Assembly: GCF_963678635.1 (NCBI RefSeq)
Contig: NW_026971330.1
Span: 110,294-174,293, forward strand
Length of the DNA: 64,000 bases
Direction of reading: 5' to 3'
DNA from: Symsagittifera roscoffensis
Taxonomy: Eukaryota > Xenacoelomorpha > Acoela > Convolutidae
The position numbers and the translations under genes were made by a program. How positions within the stretch are numbered: the stretch's first letter is position 1; each line of letters starts with the position of its first letter. This document shows, piece after piece, positions 45,108 to 54,581 of the stretch. The notes under the pieces are model-generated. The model was not told where the DNA came from, made no database searches, and saw nothing but the letters and a program-made list of their open reading frames with translations.

Positions 45108-45704
45108 CTAGCACAATTCGGCGGCCTCCGGATATTCCTCCACAAGTGCCTTCAATCCAGATCCATCCTTCAGTGCTCGCTTTACCTCCATCTGAAGCCA
45201 TGCCACATGCTTGTTGACTACGTCGTCTCGTGAGTACTGCCGTACTTTGACGAAGTCATCAAAGATGACTTTTTTCTTGAAGGATTCAAGAAACACCTGA
45301 AGAGAGTACCGATGAAACGGTGCGCCTTCACACTTCTCCATCCAGAACTGGAAACATTCGCTCCTATAAGAAGTTGCTTTCTCAACTTGGTCTCTGAACC
45401 GCTCCCAGAATTCCACCGTCATTGTTTCCACCTTGTCCTTCCAGAGCCATGTCTCCGTTCTTTGCAGAAAGTGTTCTGCTCCTTCTTCGTCAGGACACTC
45501 TTCCAACTGAAGGAAGAGATCCGTAGATGCCACAAACAGTTCGGGATGTGGCACATCCCAAGCCCTTCTGTATAAGACACTCTCGAGGTACGCCGACAGC
45601 CGGTAGTAAGTCGTCTTTCTTACACAATTGTAAAACCGCCATAGGCGATTTGAAAATTCAGCTTGGTCGCTAAGACCAAAAGCAATTTTTGAACTGGTAG
45701 ACAT
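45108..45704 (-). CDS. Unidentified 198-codon ORF, GC-richer than surroundings
   Basis: Complete ORF on the minus strand with ATG at 45704, uninterrupted and clearly richer in G+C than the AT-rich flanks, a good sign of coding. The protein is acidic, rich in Trp, Phe, Tyr and Glu with few low-complexity stretches, and appears mostly helical; no membrane segment or signal peptide. I do not recognise a family. A TATA-like TATTTATAG word (minus strand) lies near 45862-45872, about 160 bp upstream. GC-richness continues past the stop to about 45000 in another frame, so a frameshift or a spliced exon is possible. Could be a host gene, a captured gene or cargo of the adjacent virus-like element. 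Confidence 0.5.
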   Translation of the reverse strand: MSTSSKIAFGLSDQAEFSNRLWRFYNCVRKTTYYRLSAYLESVLYRRAWDVPHPELFVASTDLFLQLEECPDEEGAEHFLQRTETWLWKDKVETMTVEFWERFRDQVEKATSYRSECFQFWMEKCEGAPFHRYSLQVFLESFKKKVIFDDFVKVRQYSRDDVVNKHVAWLQMEVKRALKDGSGLKALVEEYPEAAELC

Positions 45705-48258
45705 TTTCAGGAAACTAACTTTCTTTTATGAGTAGATTGAATCAATGAATTTTGTCCTGACTATTTTAGTTTTGGTTCAGTTTCAATTTGGGAGTGGAGA
45801 CTGATTTATTAGCTTATCATGTTGAGTAACAAAATATCGTCTAGCAACGGTTTGAAAACTATAAATAGAGAGGTCAACTTTTGCATATTGATACTAGTTA
45901 TCGCAATCACAAACATATTAGACGAATGCAACTAAGAAGTTTAGGTCTATGATTACTTGTTAACCCGTGAACTTGAACCTTATTATGAAAAATGTGAACA
46001 TGGTAATAAAAAGTTTTATTCCACCCGTTAAACTATGACAGCATTAAAGTTGTTACACCCTGCTAACAGATTAACGCCTACTTAAACAGAGCAGTAAAGA
46101 TTATACCTAACTCTTTTTATTACTAGAGCTTCAAACTAAAGATTATTCTGAAGCTACGTCGATATCTTTAATCTATGTGGCTGAATACAAAATTTCATGA
46201 AATGTTGCAATTCAACGCTATGGAGAGAGATTTCAGATTGAAAAAAAATATGGTTTTTCGAACGCTGAAAATGAGTTTTGAATGATTGTTTTTTTATTTA
46301 ACAAAGACATAAAGATTAAAATTATAACTGATGCTACTGACTTTTCGTATTATAACCAATGCTGCTAAATTACTATGTTGAAAAAGTACTAAATTTTGCC
46401 CATAACCAAGAAGGTTAGCAAAAAAAAACTGCAGCTTGTATAAATAAAAATAATGAAACACTTGAACTTTTTCATTTGACAAGCTATATCAACACGTTAG
46501 TTCCAGCAAAATCGTCATGATATCTCGAGAATTTTTGACTTTTGAGATTTAATTATAAAGGCAAAAACAAATTTAATATTTGTTATATGGTGTATAAGTC
46601 GTACTGAACAAGCTACAACTTCTTGTTATCTGAAAAGTATTTTATTATTGGACTTGTTTATGAAGATAAAAGTTGTTTAGAATAAAAAATAACATTTAAA
46701 AATTCCTAATTGCTTTGATAGAGTCTATGATTGAGTTTCACATTCCAAAATGTACGTCTCGAAGTACGGAATATTTTGAAAACTCAATTTTAAACTGAGC
46801 ATGTCACAACACATGATAGATCCTAAATATCCCAGTTGTCATGGGGACAGAATATCCTATAAAAATGTCAAAGTTAGTATCAAAAACAGTTGAAATGATG
46901 AATAAGTAAAGCAAAAACTGAAAAATGACAGTTCTTTAACTTTCCAGGCGCATTGTTATCAATGATGTCAATCACGGAGCGGTCGCACGGTCCATGTCAT
47001 CATGAATTTGTCTCAATTGTCTTTCGATTTGAAAAAAAAGTCCGAAAAAATACTTTTCTGTAAAGAGAAATGAGTTTGATGTTTTAGATGGGATTAAGGG
47101 GATTAGCGTTTTTCTCGAAGACTATTGAAAAAACATCTACTCCCACAATCTCATTAGTCGTGCCCCTCAATGCACTTTCATAATAACACCACTTGCTCAT
47201 AATAAAAAATTGCGTCTTCTGGTTGAAAATCTCATTTTTTCGGAAAAATGAAAAAACGATGAGTCATCAATTAAAAAGTTTGATTTTTATTATTTTTCTC
47301 AAATATTTAGCATGATGATGAATACTTGTATTTTTTTCAATATGATCTTTTTTGGAGACAACAGTATCAATGATCAAATGGTAACTCCAATTTGTAGAAA
47401 AAGAAAAAAATTAATGCTTTTTTCTCCTTTTTGTAATTAAAAAATCAAATTTTTAACTAAAAACATTTAAAAAATAATTATTTTTATCAAAAAGTTGGTT
47501 TTAAACATCGTTTATATTATTTTTCATTATGTTTAATTTGTATGATAACTATTTGAATAAACATATGACAACATAAGTTTTCATCCAAAATTATTTTTTT
47601 ACAGTTTTTTTGACGTTAATTTTCTTTTTTCAAAAAACGAAATTGATTTTTTTAAATCTTGTTTTCTAAAAATTAGAATATATATGGATGCTTTTCAGTT
47701 TTTTCTCAAGATCACTAATGTAAATAAGAACTTCAATGTTAATATGTTAAATCCTATTTGTGGAAAAAATGAAAATATGTTGGGAGTCCAAATATGTTGG
47801 GAGGCAAATATGTTGGAGTACTCAACCGGCATGTTTGCATTTAAAATTTTTGTAGTGCTTGAAAATTTTTGTATGACTGTAAAATAACCAACTTGGAGTT
47901 GGTACAATTTCCAATTTCATGGCTTTGTCTAAAAAGTTTGGGTCTTATGTTATATTGGCTTAGTTTCCTCATGTTGAGTTTTTCTGGTTGCGTTTTTAGA
48001 CGGATTTTTTGGTGTTTTTTTTCAATTTTAAATCTAATTGATCTACCGGAACTTTACTCTAACTTTAAACGTAAGTATAGATACAAACAATTTTGTTAAA
48101 TAGTTCCATTAGTTCCTTAGTCAATTTCATGAAAAACCCAATCGTTTGATAATTAATGAACAAATACAAGATACAAAGTCAAACTCAATTTTAAAGTTAA
48201 ATTATTATACACAATAAATACAATTAAAAATCAATAAAACTCAACCTCAGTTTCAAAG
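45705..48258. other. AT-rich non-coding spacer
   Basis: About 2.5 kb without supportable genes. Short frames (for example 46294-46482 minus, 47684-47887 plus) have no protein character. The left end of the Maverick-type element may lie here, but I found no inverted repeat matching the right end of the window. Confidence 0.45.
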
Positions 48259-48882
48259 TTATATAAGGTCCAAATACTCCTGCGCTTTCTCTAGTGTTGT
48301 TAACTTTCTTTTTTTCTTTGGCGCTAGACAGAGAGAAGGGGTTAAGTTTTCCATGTGGTTGCTCACAGTAGCCACAGGGGTACGCTTTGGAGTTGAGCAA
48401 CCCAGTTCGTCAAGCCATGGTGACACTACAGGGGAAGGATCAGCTTTCGGGGTAACTACTGATGGTGATTCAATCTGTTCCATTCCCCATAAACGATCAA
48501 AAAATTCAATTTCTTCAAAGTATTCTAAATGGTTTTCACACATTGGAGTAACATCACAATCGTATTTATACAATTTTTTTTTACTGGTTTTGATAAAGTT
48601 GAAATATCCTGGTTTTGATAAAGGATCCGTATATTTACCAGAATTTGTAAGGTAACTCAAATACTTTATATTCAGTTCTTCGTCTTTCTTTGAATTTTTT
48701 AAGGAAAGTTTACTGAATAAATGTAAAAATTTTTTGGGAATCATAACGTGATGAGTACAAGTCCACTCATCAGAATTGAAACTTTTTTCTTCGTTAATTA
48801 TTGCTACAAAATTACCGTGAACGGTTTCATAAAAAATGGTTCTTTCGTGATTGGAAAATCCGGCAATAATATAACAAGGCAT
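48259..48882 (-). CDS. Unidentified divergent gene with C-terminal basic cluster
   Basis: 207-codon ORF on the minus strand, ATG at 48882. Residues 1-130 look globular, with Cys and His residues and aromatic patches. Residues 140-180 are Pro/Ser/Thr-rich with repeated SP/TP sites, and near the C-terminus KKKRKL resembles a nuclear-localisation signal. It is divergent from the gene at 49366, about 480 bp away, so the two may share a promoter region. It is probably an early or regulatory gene of the Maverick-type element because spacing and base composition match its neighbours. No known family is recognised. Confidence 0.55.
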   Translation of the reverse strand: MPCYIIAGFSNHERTIFYETVHGNFVAIINEEKSFNSDEWTCTHHVMIPKKFLHLFSKLSLKNSKKDEELNIKYLSYLTNSGKYTDPLSKPGYFNFIKTSKKKLYKYDCDVTPMCENHLEYFEEIEFFDRLWGMEQIESPSVVTPKADPSPVVSPWLDELGCSTPKRTPVATVSNHMENLTPSLCLAPKKKRKLTTLEKAQEYLDLI

Positions 48883-49248
48883 TTTTGAAGAAAAGTTGGA
48901 AGAAAATGACAAACGTAACGCGGAGAGAAATGAAACTGAAATGAATTGTGAAAACGCCTCAAGAGATTAAAATAGGGATTGGTTCTTCTAAAATTAGAAA
49001 TTTCAAGACCTCCTATGTAGTTTTTAATCAGTTTAATAATGGAGGGCGTGTAAAATATTTATGTTACCTTGCGTGGTATTCTATGTTTATCTAAATTGCA
49101 TTAAAACAAATAGCTTGTATCAAAAATAACGTTTAAACATTGTGACCTTTAACACCCATTAAAATTCTTATCAGTTGTACATGCACAAAATACTTATCCA
49201 TTTGAACTAAATTGCAATCCAATATCTTTGCGATATAAAATACATGTG

Positions 49249-49257
49249 TATATAAAT
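49249..49257 (+). promoter_or_regulatory. TATA-like box before the rightward genes
   Basis: TATATAAAT about 110 bp upstream of the ATG at 49366, in the divergent intergenic region. Position and sequence suit a TATA element; unproven. Confidence 0.3.
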
Positions 49258-49365
49258 TAAAATAGATACAACGCTTTCTTTTGCAGACATATACAATCAA
49301 TCGGAACCATTCATTTCTTTCTATTCAGTTTTGAATCAAGTTACTTTGAAAATTTACTCGTTACA

Positions 49366-49737
49366 ATGAATAAAACCGAAACAAGCACCACAGCAAATGC
49401 AGATAAAGATTTTGGCGATTGCTATTTCGATATTTCGGAAAACAGTAAAAGACTAGTGCGTGCTACATTGAAAACATATGACCAAACTGGAACTTATGTA
49501 TTCCTGAAAGTTTTCAAAAAAGCAACTGAAAGCGCTGAATTTGAATGTGTACAAAGACTTTCCTTAAGCAGCGAAGTATTTTCAAAATTACTAAAGTCGG
49601 GAAAGTCAATCCGAGCGCAAACAAGTGAAATTTCTGATACTGTTGAAAACAAAAACAAACCACAATCTAACTGTAAACGAGCCAGGAAATCTCAACTTTC
49701 CTCGAACACAAACGATTTCAAGCACGACTCGAATTAA
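49366..49737 (+). CDS. Small unidentified gene, Maverick left region
   Basis: 123-codon ORF, ATG at 49366, TAA at the end, 14 nt before the next gene. The N-terminus is Thr/Asn-rich, residues about 15-85 look like a compact beta-rich domain with FxFLKVFKKA-type pattern, and the C-terminal 40 residues are basic and Ser/Lys/Asn-rich. That layout (a small domain with a basic tail) would fit a DNA-binding or virion protein. Not recognised. Confidence 0.5.
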   Translation: MNKTETSTTANADKDFGDCYFDISENSKRLVRATLKTYDQTGTYVFLKVFKKATESAEFECVQRLSLSSEVFSKLLKSGKSIRAQTSEISDTVENKNKPQSNCKRARKSQLSSNTNDFKHDSN

Positions 49738-49751
49738 TTTTCCTTCACAAA

Positions 49752-50540
49752 ATGGCAGAAGCTATGTTCGAAGTTGTGTTACCTGATTATTTCAACAAAT
49801 TTCAACCAAATTTCAAATTTGTTATCACTGAAAAAATTCCTAATTTATCTACTTTTAAAAGTTATGCTTTTGGAAGCCACTTTAAATCTGAATATTGCCC
49901 TTTTTCAGTCGAGAATGAAAAAAAAATTCATTACCATATATTGATTCAAGTAGATTCAGAGGAACAATTAAACCAATTTTTTCCTTCCCAAAAATGTTTC
50001 AAAGTTCCTTGTATTTTCACTTGCTTCAAATACTTAATTTCTCCTGCTAAAGATGTCAAAGGAAACGGTGAGTTATTTGACAAGCTTAAACTAGCTCTCA
50101 CTTATTCAGCACAACCTGTTGCAGCCAATCTCGATTTGTTAGATTTCACTGCAATCAAAAAACGTTTACCCAATTTATTGCTTTCTGCAACATCATCTAA
50201 CAAACAAACTTCACCAAATCAAAACGTTTGCAAGAAATCTCCGGCCGTTGGGGGACAGAAACGAATTGATAATACAGTTACGCCTGCTGCATCGTCGACG
50301 TCAAACAAATCCGTAAGAATTTCGACTTCAGTTTCAAAGAAACATACAGAAAGCAGACATGTTCAAACAGATGAGATGAATACAGAAACTTTGAAAAGAT
50401 TTGAAAGTTTAATTAATGGACCCCATTCTGCCGCTTTTTGCAAAATAATGGATATTTTGACAAGTGGATATGGAAAACTTGATGTAGATACTGATGTGCT
50501 ATTTGTGAAATTTATTGTTGAAGAGAAAGTTAAGTTTTAA
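49752..50540 (+). CDS. Unidentified 262-codon gene, Maverick left region
   Basis: ORF from ATG 49752 to a TAA at 50540. Residues 1-110 form an aromatic-rich domain with a HYHILIQ strand and a conserved-looking Cys pattern (CFKVPCIFTCFKYL), in style like the Rep or RNA-binding type alpha/beta folds that carry HxH-type strands, but catalytic residues cannot be confirmed. Residues 150-215 are low-complexity Ser/Thr/Lys, and the C-terminal 45 residues are helical. A single-stranded-DNA or replication-associated role is a guess from the HYH strand only. It lies outside the duplicated block, so it is single copy. Confidence 0.5.
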   Translation: MAEAMFEVVLPDYFNKFQPNFKFVITEKIPNLSTFKSYAFGSHFKSEYCPFSVENEKKIHYHILIQVDSEEQLNQFFPSQKCFKVPCIFTCFKYLISPAKDVKGNGELFDKLKLALTYSAQPVAANLDLLDFTAIKKRLPNLLLSATSSNKQTSPNQNVCKKSPAVGGQKRIDNTVTPAASSTSNKSVRISTSVSKKHTESRHVQTDEMNTETLKRFESLINGPHSAAFCKIMDILTSGYGKLDVDTDVLFVKFIVEEKVKF

Positions 50541-50587
50541 TTGATACTTTTCATTATTCCCTTTTTATTATATTGAGTTCAGTAAAC

Positions 50588-50996
50588 ATGATTTCAACTT
50601 TCGATTTAAAACTCATTCATGAAATTTTTATAGACTTAAAATCACAATATCCAGACAAATCAGTCAGATTTCAGTATTTTTTAGCCACTTGTTTGTATTT
50701 GGATGCTGATATTAATTTTGGATTTTGTTTTGAAAAACAGACCATATGGTGGTTTAATTGGAATAGACAATTCGTCGCTCGACAAACACTTGAAACATTT
50801 CAAATTTCTTAGAATACATGCTATATTGCATGACGCAGCGGGATATTTGCAAGAAAAAAATCATACCGGTCCTGGGTACACATATGTTTTGCCTTGTCCA
50901 ATAAAAAACTGTTACCTGGGTCACGTGACAGGTATTGCGTTTTGCTTATTTCTTAAAGTATTCAAACCAAAGTTATTTCGTTTGTTGGAATGTTGA
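50588..50996 (+). pseudogene. Small unidentified gene, copy A, one-base insertion
   Basis: The ATG at 50588 begins a frame that shifts at a run of T near 50715; copy B at the junction (55932) has one T fewer and reads on in phase. The intended protein is about 135 residues: helical N-terminus, then an invariant-looking HD pair and a GPGYTYVLPC stretch with paired Cys, ending at TGA 50994-50996. It lies 9 nt before the nuclease-like ORF. Not recognised. The GPG/HD order is reversed relative to phospholipase A2, so that label is not supported. Confidence 0.5.
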
Positions 50997-51005
50997 GTGA
51001 AAGTC

Positions 51006-51593
51006 ATGTTAACCCAAAGAAAGAAAACTAAAAAATTGTTTTTCAATCATCTCATTATTTTAGATATTGAGGGATTTAAATGTGGCAAGAAACCTTTGAT
51101 CATAAAGGAACTTTCCGTTTGCTCTGCTAATACAATTGATACAACTCATTTTCTGCCACCAGTCCAATTCAACAATTTATCAAAAGAAGAGAAAAAAGCG
51201 TACAGTTGGGTATCTAAATTTCTACACGGGCTTCGTTGGGACGAAGGTGAATACCCTTACTCATACTTGGATCAAATTTTTGACAGCATTCGTTTGAGGA
51301 ACCCAAATTCCCATTTTTTTGCTAAAGGTACACAAAAATCTGTTTTATTAGCTGAATACTTGAAATTACCCGTGACAAATTTGGAAGATTTTGGCTGCCC
51401 AAAGATTGAACAGTTATTGGGTCAAGAAAAACATATTTGCAAACGACATTCTCATTTACTTCCCTCACATCAATTATTAAAGCATTGTACCCGTAGAAAA
51501 TCCAAAGTTTTTTTCGATTGGTTACAAAATGAACTGTCCAATGATGCAAACAACCTTATCTCCAAATTTGTTGGCTTACGCTTCAATGACTAA
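51006..51593 (+). CDS. Putative DEDD-type nuclease-like protein, copy A
   Basis: 195 codons from the ATG at 51006. Near the N-terminus it has LDIEGF, a DxE motif like the first acidic motif of RNase H-fold (DEDD) exonucleases, followed by a beta-hairpin-like region, a central WDEG patch, a KGTQKS loop, then NLEDFGCPKIEQL, a pattern I associate with uncharacterised invertebrate and Maverick-linked proteins that resemble exonucleases. Cys and His residues (CKRHSH) follow. A nuclease role is inference from motif order; the last catalytic Asp/His cannot be assigned. Intact in both copies, which differ at few residues (for example Ser/Asn and His/Gln near residue 75). Confidence 0.55.
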   Translation: MLTQRKKTKKLFFNHLIILDIEGFKCGKKPLIIKELSVCSANTIDTTHFLPPVQFNNLSKEEKKAYSWVSKFLHGLRWDEGEYPYSYLDQIFDSIRLRNPNSHFFAKGTQKSVLLAEYLKLPVTNLEDFGCPKIEQLLGQEKHICKRHSHLLPSHQLLKHCTRRKSKVFFDWLQNELSNDANNLISKFVGLRFND

Positions 51594-51873
51594 TCAGAGT
51601 CCTGAAAACAATTCAACACCAAGAATTAAAGTTACTCTTAAGCAGACAGGCATATTAGATTGTCGAGGAAAACCTCTCCTGCAAAAACTCGAACAAATTA
51701 CACTGAACGATATCGAAATCGACAATTTACGGAAATTTTTTACAGTTCTTGACTACTTTCACCTGTACAATGTCCAGACTCCAGGAATTTCGCCAGTCAA
51801 TTCCGTTGTTCAATCTCAACCTGGAAGGGCTGCAACCTCAGCTGGGAGAGAGAAGACAAATCCATTTGCATGA
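51529..51873 (+). CDS. Small overlapping gene, copy A
   Basis: 114 codons from ATG 51529, overlapping the nuclease-like ORF by 65 nt in another frame. The middle contains a compact ILDCRGKPLLQKLEQITLNDIEIDNLRKFF segment of alpha/beta character (quoted in parts: ILDCRGKPLL and NDIEIDNLRKFF are the most ordered pieces); the C-terminus is disordered. It overlaps the start of the next gene. Unknown function. Both copies are intact. Confidence 0.4.
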   Translation: MNCPMMQTTLSPNLLAYASMTNQSPENNSTPRIKVTLKQTGILDCRGKPLLQKLEQITLNDIEIDNLRKFFTVLDYFHLYNVQTPGISPVNSVVQSQPGRAATSAGREKTNPFA

Positions 51874-52069
51874 CCATCAGCTTCCAGCTGAACTGAAAGA
51901 ATTAGTCAAAACTAATTACGTTGAGGAAATACATTTAGTTCAAGCCACTATCAGAGTTGCTGCTCATTTTGTTGTAAAGTTCAAATCTAATTGTAACCAT
52001 GACAAATTCACAAAATATGAGTTTTTCTTCATTGAACGAGGAGTTGATTTGCCTGTTGAACCGAAATGA
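51770..52069 (+). CDS. Small paralogue 1, copy A
   Basis: 99 codons from ATG 51770 to TGA 52069. After a short N-terminus there is an LPAELKELV helix, a variable stretch, then a VVKFKSN strand, a basic loop and a C-terminal strand. The same layout and several residues recur in the next small gene (57382-57678), so the two are ancient paralogues. Not recognised. Confidence 0.5.
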   Translation: MSRLQEFRQSIPLFNLNLEGLQPQLGERRQIHLHDHQLPAELKELVKTNYVEEIHLVQATIRVAAHFVVKFKSNCNHDKFTKYEFFFIERGVDLPVEPK

Positions 52070-52167
52070 CGAATCACATACATATACCAAGTTTTGTGAA
52101 TCATAATAAATATATTTATTGATTGTCTTCATTTTCTTTTGATCTTGTGTGATTACTAGTTGCTAAC

Positions 52168-52330
52168 ATGTCGTTGTTCGGATACTTCTGACAGACAAAA
52201 ACATAGCAAGATATATAATAAAATACAAACCAAACGGCAATAGATCAGAGAGAAAAAAAGGCGATTGGTATGCAGTTGTAACTATCAACCTTGATACAAA
52301 TAAGCAAAAAAAGTCTTCCAGTAAACATGG
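52168..52330 (+). pseudogene. Small paralogue 2, copy A, N-terminal deletion
   Basis: The ATG and two codons are kept, then about 120 bp present in copy B (57387-57515) are missing, and the remainder is out of frame. The intact form is at 57382-57678. Confidence 0.75.
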
Positions 52331-52610
52331 AAATTGAAGAAACCACCACTGTTGAGAACAATGATTGCGACTTTGTAGACATTGGTGGTGCCGAACAGTC
52401 TTTATCTCACGAAAACAGATCTTGGAAATCTCTGTTTCTCTTCCGTCTGCAGAAGTTGTCTTTTTCACATAGTCTGTTTCATTTTCATTTTGCTCTCTTT
52501 ATCTATTTCAAAATTGTCTTTTTACAATCTTAGTTGTGACGAGACTGCCATTTGGCTTTCAATACTATCCAGTACAGTTGGTTACATGTTACCCAATCCC
52601 AAATTATAAT
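52327..52610 (+). pseudogene. Small membrane protein, copy A, frameshifted
   Basis: Same gene as 57668-57958, but small deletions after the first 35 codons (near 52428 and 52470) shift the frame before the hydrophobic segment. Confidence 0.75.
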
Positions 52611-52611
52611 A

Positions 52612-53304
52612 ATGAATAAGATCATTTCAACAAAAGATCGTCTGTTTATGTCCGTTTCAGGTCCCTCGGGATCTGGCAAAACTGATTTACTTTTTCAAAT
52701 GTTTCTCAAAGGTACATTCTATCCATCATATAACAAGATATTTTATTTTTATCTTCACGATCAACCCAAATACCGTTCCTTTGTTTCTCACAACAAATTT
52801 GATATTGAATTTATAAAATTGTCCAGCTTTGAAATTGTTAATAACTTACGGGATTGTATGATTGTCTTTGATGATACCTGTGAAGAAATTTTTAATGAAA
52901 AAGATTTTGTTAAATTAGCTACAGCAGGCCGACATAAAACTGTTCATGTTATTTATGTCAAGCACAATTTATTTCAGCAAAGCAAGCAATCACGTACAAT
53001 AGATTTGAATACAACTCACTTAATTTTGTTCAAATCACCTCGAGACATTCAACAAATTGATTATTTGAGCAGACAGTTGAATAATGCAAAATTCTTCCGT
53101 CATGCGTATCAGTTGGCAACGAAAGAAGATTTCGGTCATCTGTTGATAGACTTGGATCCCAAAACTTCAGAATGTCTTCGTTATTCGTCAAACATAGTTC
53201 CACCATCACCAACCACTTTCTATTTACCATCCTCAAAAGCAGTTATCACATCTCTTGAAAATGAAAGAGAAAGAATTATGTATATTGAAGCAAATGCTCA
53301 ATAG
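52612..53304 (+). CDS. Genome packaging ATPase, copy A
   Basis: 230 codons from ATG 52612 to TAG 53304. FtsK/HerA (A32)-type P-loop ATPase that pumps viral DNA into capsids. Walker A reads GPSGSGKT at residues about 19-26; Walker B reads MIVFDD at about 84-89 with acidic residues following; an Arg-containing AGRHK segment near residue 105 and a conserved NTTHLILFKSPRD segment (in pieces: THLILFKS, PRD) follow, as in Maverick and adintovirus ATPases. The length is typical. Four bases past a stop-overlap the next small ORF starts inside its last codons. Intact in both copies. Confidence 0.85.
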   Translation: MNKIISTKDRLFMSVSGPSGSGKTDLLFQMFLKGTFYPSYNKIFYFYLHDQPKYRSFVSHNKFDIEFIKLSSFEIVNNLRDCMIVFDDTCEEIFNEKDFVKLATAGRHKTVHVIYVKHNLFQQSKQSRTIDLNTTHLILFKSPRDIQQIDYLSRQLNNAKFFRHAYQLATKEDFGHLLIDLDPKTSECLRYSSNIVPPSPTTFYLPSSKAVITSLENERERIMYIEANAQ

Positions 53305-53551
53305 TCGTTATTGTAGATCAATTTTGACAGGAACTGATTCAAATTTGATTAGATTTCTTTGCGATTGTTTTGTGAATGTTTTTCTGGGACATGTTCCAGC
53401 TAACAAAAGTTTCATCGAGAGTAAGAAAATACCATTTGGAAAAATTGTTGACCCTAAGTTTAGTATCCGAGAAAAACGAAAAGTTTTGGCAAACAATATT
53501 TCACTGGTTAAATCAATCGGAGAATCGTATTACATTTACCTGAAAAACTAG
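53294..53551 (+). CDS. Conserved small Maverick ORF after ATPase, copy A
   Basis: 85 codons from ATG 53294, overlapping the ATPase stop by 11 nt. It has an N-terminal helix with CDCFVNVFLG, then a turn, then IVDPKFSIREKRKVL, a pattern I know from a short Maverick ORF of unknown function (typically a leucine-rich helix then basic KRK-L motif). The basic C-terminal helix suggests a DNA-associated or virion core role. Intact in both copies. Confidence 0.6.
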   Translation: MLNSRYCRSILTGTDSNLIRFLCDCFVNVFLGHVPANKSFIESKKIPFGKIVDPKFSIREKRKVLANNISLVKSIGESYYIYLKN

Positions 53552-53561
53552 AACCTCAGGC

Positions 53562-54581
53562 ATGTATGCTGAAGAATTCATCCTCATTCCTCGAAAAACA
53601 TATGCTCCAGATGGAAAAACTGCACCACAATCTCAAATCCTTCATAATCCATTAATTAACGACAAATCATCTCAACTCAATTACATACAACGATTTCGAG
53701 AACGAAATATCAGCCGTGACTCTCCACCACCATTAAACCCAACATCTCCTATTCCTTTAACCCCTAATAATGTAGTACCAAATCTTCGAAAAAGAAATTT
53801 ATCTGCACTTACTAATTTCAGTGATGATGGTGATGATGAAGCAGAAAAAAATTTTGAATCATACAATTCACTGCAGCAGACAAGCTCAAAGAGAACAGAA
53901 AAAAACGATGAAAAAAGTAATGGAAAAACCGCTGAAGTGTTTCGAAAGGTTATGGAATCCATTCAAGAGCTATTGGAAGCTAATAAAGTGGAAAGGGCAA
54001 ACATCGTGCTAAAGCAGTTGTTCAAAGTTGAATCCTTGAGTTTAGACGTTGACGGATATGTTTTAATTCAAGGAAAACCAACACTCGTTAAAATTGAATC
54101 TTTTTTGTACGATATACAGCAAAACACAAAAAAACTTGAGGGTGTTTTTTATCCACAAATTTTGAAAGAACTGAATCTTGATCCTAGCTTAGTGTCCAAC
54201 ACTTATGCCAAACAGATTCTCCGCTCGCTTAAGAGCGAAGCAGCTAAGCCCTCAACTTCTTCCTCCTTCGTCTCCGACGACAACCCGACAACTGAGTACT
54301 CGAAGAGATCTAAACCCTCCTCTTCGAAGACTCGATCGACAACTCTCAAACCCAAAACCAAGCAATCCGACAAAAGAAAAACCCAGAAAAAGAATTTTTC
54401 CCCACCACCAACGACGACGATGATAAAAACTTTGAAAGCAGTAAAGAATCGTTTGCGACGACGTCAACAAAAGAATGGAAATCCTACTATCAGTGAAGAA
54501 AAGAAACTCAAATTACTCTACACGAAAGGTCCAGCTGCATTTGGTAGCGTTAAAAATTTAACAAATGCTAGTCAACTCTAA
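53562..54581 (+). CDS. Large basic virion-type protein, copy A
   Basis: 339 codons, ATG 53562. N-terminus EEFILIPRKTY resembles the FVLIP-type start of a conserved Maverick protein. Residues 50-110 are Pro/Ser and acidic; residues about 120-215 form a helical domain with FLYDIQQ and NTYAKQIL; residues 220-300 are a Ser/Thr/Lys-rich, strongly basic linker. The last 30 codons (LLYTKGPAAFGS) resemble the usual N-terminus of Maverick integrases, and after the TAA at 54579-54581 the same frame continues into integrase. So either a stop separates two genes that overlap in sequence, or a nonsense change split a fusion. Both copies share the TAA. Confidence 0.6.
   Translation: MYAEEFILIPRKTYAPDGKTAPQSQILHNPLINDKSSQLNYIQRFRERNISRDSPPPLNPTSPIPLTPNNVVPNLRKRNLSALTNFSDDGDDEAEKNFESYNSLQQTSSKRTEKNDEKSNGKTAEVFRKVMESIQELLEANKVERANIVLKQLFKVESLSLDVDGYVLIQGKPTLVKIESFLYDIQQNTKKLEGVFYPQILKELNLDPSLVSNTYAKQILRSLKSEAAKPSTSSSFVSDDNPTTEYSKRSKPSSSKTRSTTLKPKTKQSDKRKTQKKNFSPPPTTTMIKTLKAVKNRLRRRQQKNGNPTISEEKKLKLLYTKGPAAFGSVKNLTNASQL

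Noticed and set aside
50707-50996. Phospholipase A2-like motifs (HD and GPG) in the small Maverick gene
   Set aside because: In PLA2 the glycine-rich calcium loop precedes the HD pair; here GPG comes after HD and the cysteine pattern does not fit.
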